This document shows, piece after piece, positions 59,984 through 62,308 of a stretch of 62,308 nucleotides of DNA (positions within the stretch are counted from its first letter, which is position 1; every line of letters begins with the position of its first letter). The stretch is from Hypsibius dujardini (taxonomy: Eukaryota > Tardigrada > Eutardigrada > Parachela > Hypsibiidae): the NCBI GenBank assembly GCA_001579985.1, contig LRSR01009810.1, positions 1 to 62,308 on the forward strand. Direction: 5' to 3'. Under the pieces are notes generated by a model that saw only the letters and a list, made by a program, of their open reading frames with translations, searched no databases and was not told the origin of the DNA. A program made the translations under genes and the position numbers.

Positions 59984-61206
59984 CAGAGGTTAAACCACTT
60001 GATGGTGCTCAGTGACTCATATTCACACCTGTACAGGGCGCCTTATCTGATTTCCAAATCTCAAAAACCCAACACGTGCTCCACTCAATTTCACATGTGT
60101 AAAATATTTCTTGTCTCATTTGGATGCAAGATAGGTGCAAGATAGATTTGGGTGTGAGGGAGTCTATTTTGAGATTGGTCAGTTTGAAATAATCAACCAG
60201 AAAAATTGTAAAAGCATTGAAGATCAGGAATATCGTTGTTTCTCAGAGAGCAATATCTAATCTCATCAGGAAAAATATCAACCAGGAAGCCAGAAGTGAT
60301 ACTGCATCGTCATCTGTAAAATTCCGTGGCTCCCCAAAACTCCGAACTCCTGGTCTGGTGGCTGCCATTGCTCGCGTCAATAGCCAGGATTTGGAGGGGA
60401 AGGTGCGGAAAAAGTGCCGTGTTCATGCCCTGTCAAAAAAGCAGGCTAAACAACGGCTCGACTGAGGCCCGAGGTTCCTGCGCTAGATCAACGGCCGAAA
60501 GTGGAAGAACATTATCACTATTGATGAGGCCTGGGTTTATCTGACTGACATTAACGGGATCCGGAAGATTTACTACAAGTTTTGGGGAGAATGGAGTCCG
60601 GAAAGATGGACCAAATTCTGGAAGGAATCTCACCTCAAGGGCGTCATGTTTGTGGCCGGCGTTTGCTCCCGTGGAATAACTACGATCCGCTTCATCAAAC
60701 CCGGAGCGAAAATTAACAGTGAGTACTACATCCAACATGTTTTGAAGCCGCTTTTCAAGAACGACATTCGGAAACTGTTTTCGGGAGAGCATACCAATAA
60801 GGTCGTCTTCCGCCATGACAGTGTTCCAGCGCACTCTTCCGGAATCACCCAAGAATGGCTTTAATCAAGTTCATTCCGAAAGAGCACTGGATGGGCAATA
60901 GCCCTGACCTGGTACCCATGGATTTTTGTGTGAATGGTTTGTTTAAGTGGAAAATGTTTGTTTAAGTGGAAAATGTTTGACCACGCTGCTACTACAGTGG
61001 CAGATTTGAAACGGGTTATGCCAAAGGTGTGGTCCAATTTAGACCAAAGTAAAATTATTAGCGCTTTGCAATCCTAGCCGAAACGTGTTAAACTTATGAT
61101 AGAGAGGCAGGGGCTTCAAATCGAGCATGTTTTGAAAAATTTGAAGTGAAATTGTGCACGCGGGAATTAATTAAAAACTAAGCACCATCAAGTGGTTTAA
61201 CCTCTG
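59984..61206 (+). mobile_element. Mariner element (DD34D-type), 1,223 bp, inactivated
   Basis: Terminal inverted repeats of 30 bp with one mismatch, starting CAGAGGTTAAACCACTTGAT, flanked by TA at 59,982-59,983 and 61,207-61,208. The transposase reads from about 60,217: helix-turn-helix remnant VSQRAISNLIRKN, first catalytic Asp in TIDEAWVYL, second in RHDSVPAHS, third in NSPDLVPMDF, with about 34 residues between the last two once the shift is allowed for. It is dead: TGA and TAG near 60,463 and 60,490, a one-base frame change near 60,864, and a tandem duplication of TGTTTAAGTGGAAAATGTTT near 60,940-60,980. Complete ends make it a full-length but mutated copy. Confidence 0.95.
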
Positions 61207-61208
61207 TA

Positions 61209-61436
61209 GAAACACAGCAAAGCCACAGACGACTGCAATCTTACCTAATGAAACAGTTCATGCTTGTCAATGGACCTTGTTTTGTACTTGCCACAATTTG
61301 AAAATGGTGCGATCTTTATTCCTGTGAAATTACGACCCTTCTATACCGTAATATTGTCCTCCAATGGCGTATATCATGACTTTTGCATTTACCAAGTGTG
61401 ATCAACGTGCGATCTTACATCAAAGAATTCGTTTTA
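61209..61436. other. No feature seen
   Basis: Sequence 3' of the mariner element; searched by eye for a last lectin exon without success. Confidence 0.4.
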
Positions 61437-61730
61437 TTAAGGAACATCCATGTCCTCGCTCTCCAACTTGGAATTCATTATTATTATAGTCCTAAAAGCA
61501 TGCCTGTCACATAATCGACGGGGCGGTAAACAGTACAATAGTCTGGTGGCGGTGGTGGTCCAGTCCGTTATATTACGACTAGACATTGAGTAGCGGACTG
61601 GTACATCACATTTTACAGAATGGTTGCGGCCATGCAGACACTTGTTATTTACGGTATTGCTTCCTATAGATGTCGCTGATACAAAAGTTATCTGGGGCAC
61701 GCATAGTCGCTCGGACAAATCCTTTGACAT
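61437..61730 (-). CDS. Candidate small Cys-containing protein or exon
   Basis: 97-codon open frame from ATG at 61730 with five Cys residues, an N-glycosylation site (NIT) and unbiased composition (VPQITFVSATSIGSN, KCLHGRNHSVKCDVP). No signal peptide, domain or splice partner recognised. It could be a chance frame. The remaining bases to the window end (61,731-62,308) hold nothing I can support. Confidence 0.25.
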   Translation of the reverse strand: MSKDLSERLCVPQITFVSATSIGSNTVNNKCLHGRNHSVKCDVPVRYSMSSRNITDWTTTATRLLYCLPPRRLCDRHAFRTIIIMNSKLESEDMDVP

Positions 61731-62308
61731 GGGACTTTAACCTTTTTTTAAACTGGGAATACGCGTTCATGCTTGAACCTACTTAACCTTTGAGAATGAG
61801 ACTGTTTAGCTTTATAGATAAATTACAAAGAACCAAAGATTTCACTGATTAATACATATCACTAGTCATAGATTCGAGTATAGGGCTACCTGTCCAAACT
61901 AAGATCTTTTTGAAAAAAAGCTTCAAAATAACTTTCGACAAAAACAGTGCATGAACATATCCCATCCTATAGAATTTACGACACAAAAAAATTTAGATAT
62001 AACCAATATCCTTCCAACAATGTGGGTCAAATGTGGGTTTCTCTCAATTTTCGTACAAGTTTACATTGGGGATCTCAACTGTCACTCTATTCAAGTAATA
62101 GTATAAATTTGTTAAAGATTATGGCTGCCGTTGAGTTCTCCAACGGAGTTACAATGGTCTCGTTTAAAACGGAACGAAGTATTCCGTGGAATAAATTGAA
62201 TAAATCCGGAAGCGATAATTAAGTCTAAAAAACACGATATTTTTATTAAAAAGGGTTGAACCCGAAGTACTGAAACGGATCAACTATAATACCGTTTTGA
62301 TGTGGTCC

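Noticed and set aside
60433-60852. 139-codon minus-strand frame
   Set aside because: Antisense of the mariner transposase.
1-62308. CRISPR arrays, bacterial operons, rRNA or tRNA genes
   Set aside because: No spaced identical repeats, no ribosomal sequence and no convincing cloverleaf seen by eye; a tRNA scan would be the decisive check.

Overview
The window is eukaryotic and almost certainly from an invertebrate animal. Genes are split by GT-AG introns. There is a trypsin-type secreted protease, two Ser/Thr-kinase-like genes, a C-type-lectin-like fragment, Tc1 and mariner transposon remains, many inverted-repeat elements, microsatellites, and above all a tandem array of rhodopsin-like seven-transmembrane receptors. 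The style (lineage-expanded receptors, modest introns) would fit a tardigrade or similar small ecdysozoan, but the sequence alone does not settle the taxon.

Layout. 0.76-4.73 kb (+): a five-exon chymotrypsin-fold protease with complete catalytic residues. 5.8-7.5 kb (+): a second protease-like locus that has lost the catalytic His and Asp and carries a stop. 8.6-9.0 kb: dead Tc1 (DD34E) transposase. 9.9-19.3 kb (block A, minus strand): receptor types R1, R2, a scar of R5, then R3, then a small multi-pass membrane protein. 20.4-23.6 kb (+): two kinase-like genes 63 bp apart, the first a predicted pseudokinase. 24.3-27.3 kb: an 809-bp foldback element and a nest of inverted repeats. 27.7-29.5 kb (+): a decayed gene of unknown family. 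31.3-33.9 kb: receptor R5 in inverted orientation between direct repeats. 34.8-40.8 kb (block B): second copies of R1 and R2, each killed by a one-base deletion. 43.3-56.6 kb (block C): third copies of R1 and R2 (intact), R5 (shattered), R3 (broken) and a relic of the multi-pass protein. 56.8-58.2 kb: degenerate tetranucleotide repeats. 59.6-61.2 kb: C-type-lectin-like fragment with a 1,223-bp mariner element directly downstream.

The receptors can be read as copies of one ancestral cassette, R1-R2-R5-R3-membrane protein, all on one strand. Five receptor genes are intact (R1 and R2 in A and C, R3 in A). The rest show successive stages of decay: a single nonsense codon, one-base deletions, a 266-bp microhomology deletion, and almost total loss leaving only both flanks. 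Because blocks A, B and C are aligned copies, several transposon insertions can be dated by comparing filled and empty sites inside the window.

The receptors lack the usual Asp in TM2, have DRW instead of DRY and SP-x-x-Y in place of NPxxY. A chemosensory role is an inference from tandem expansion and turnover, not something the sequence shows.
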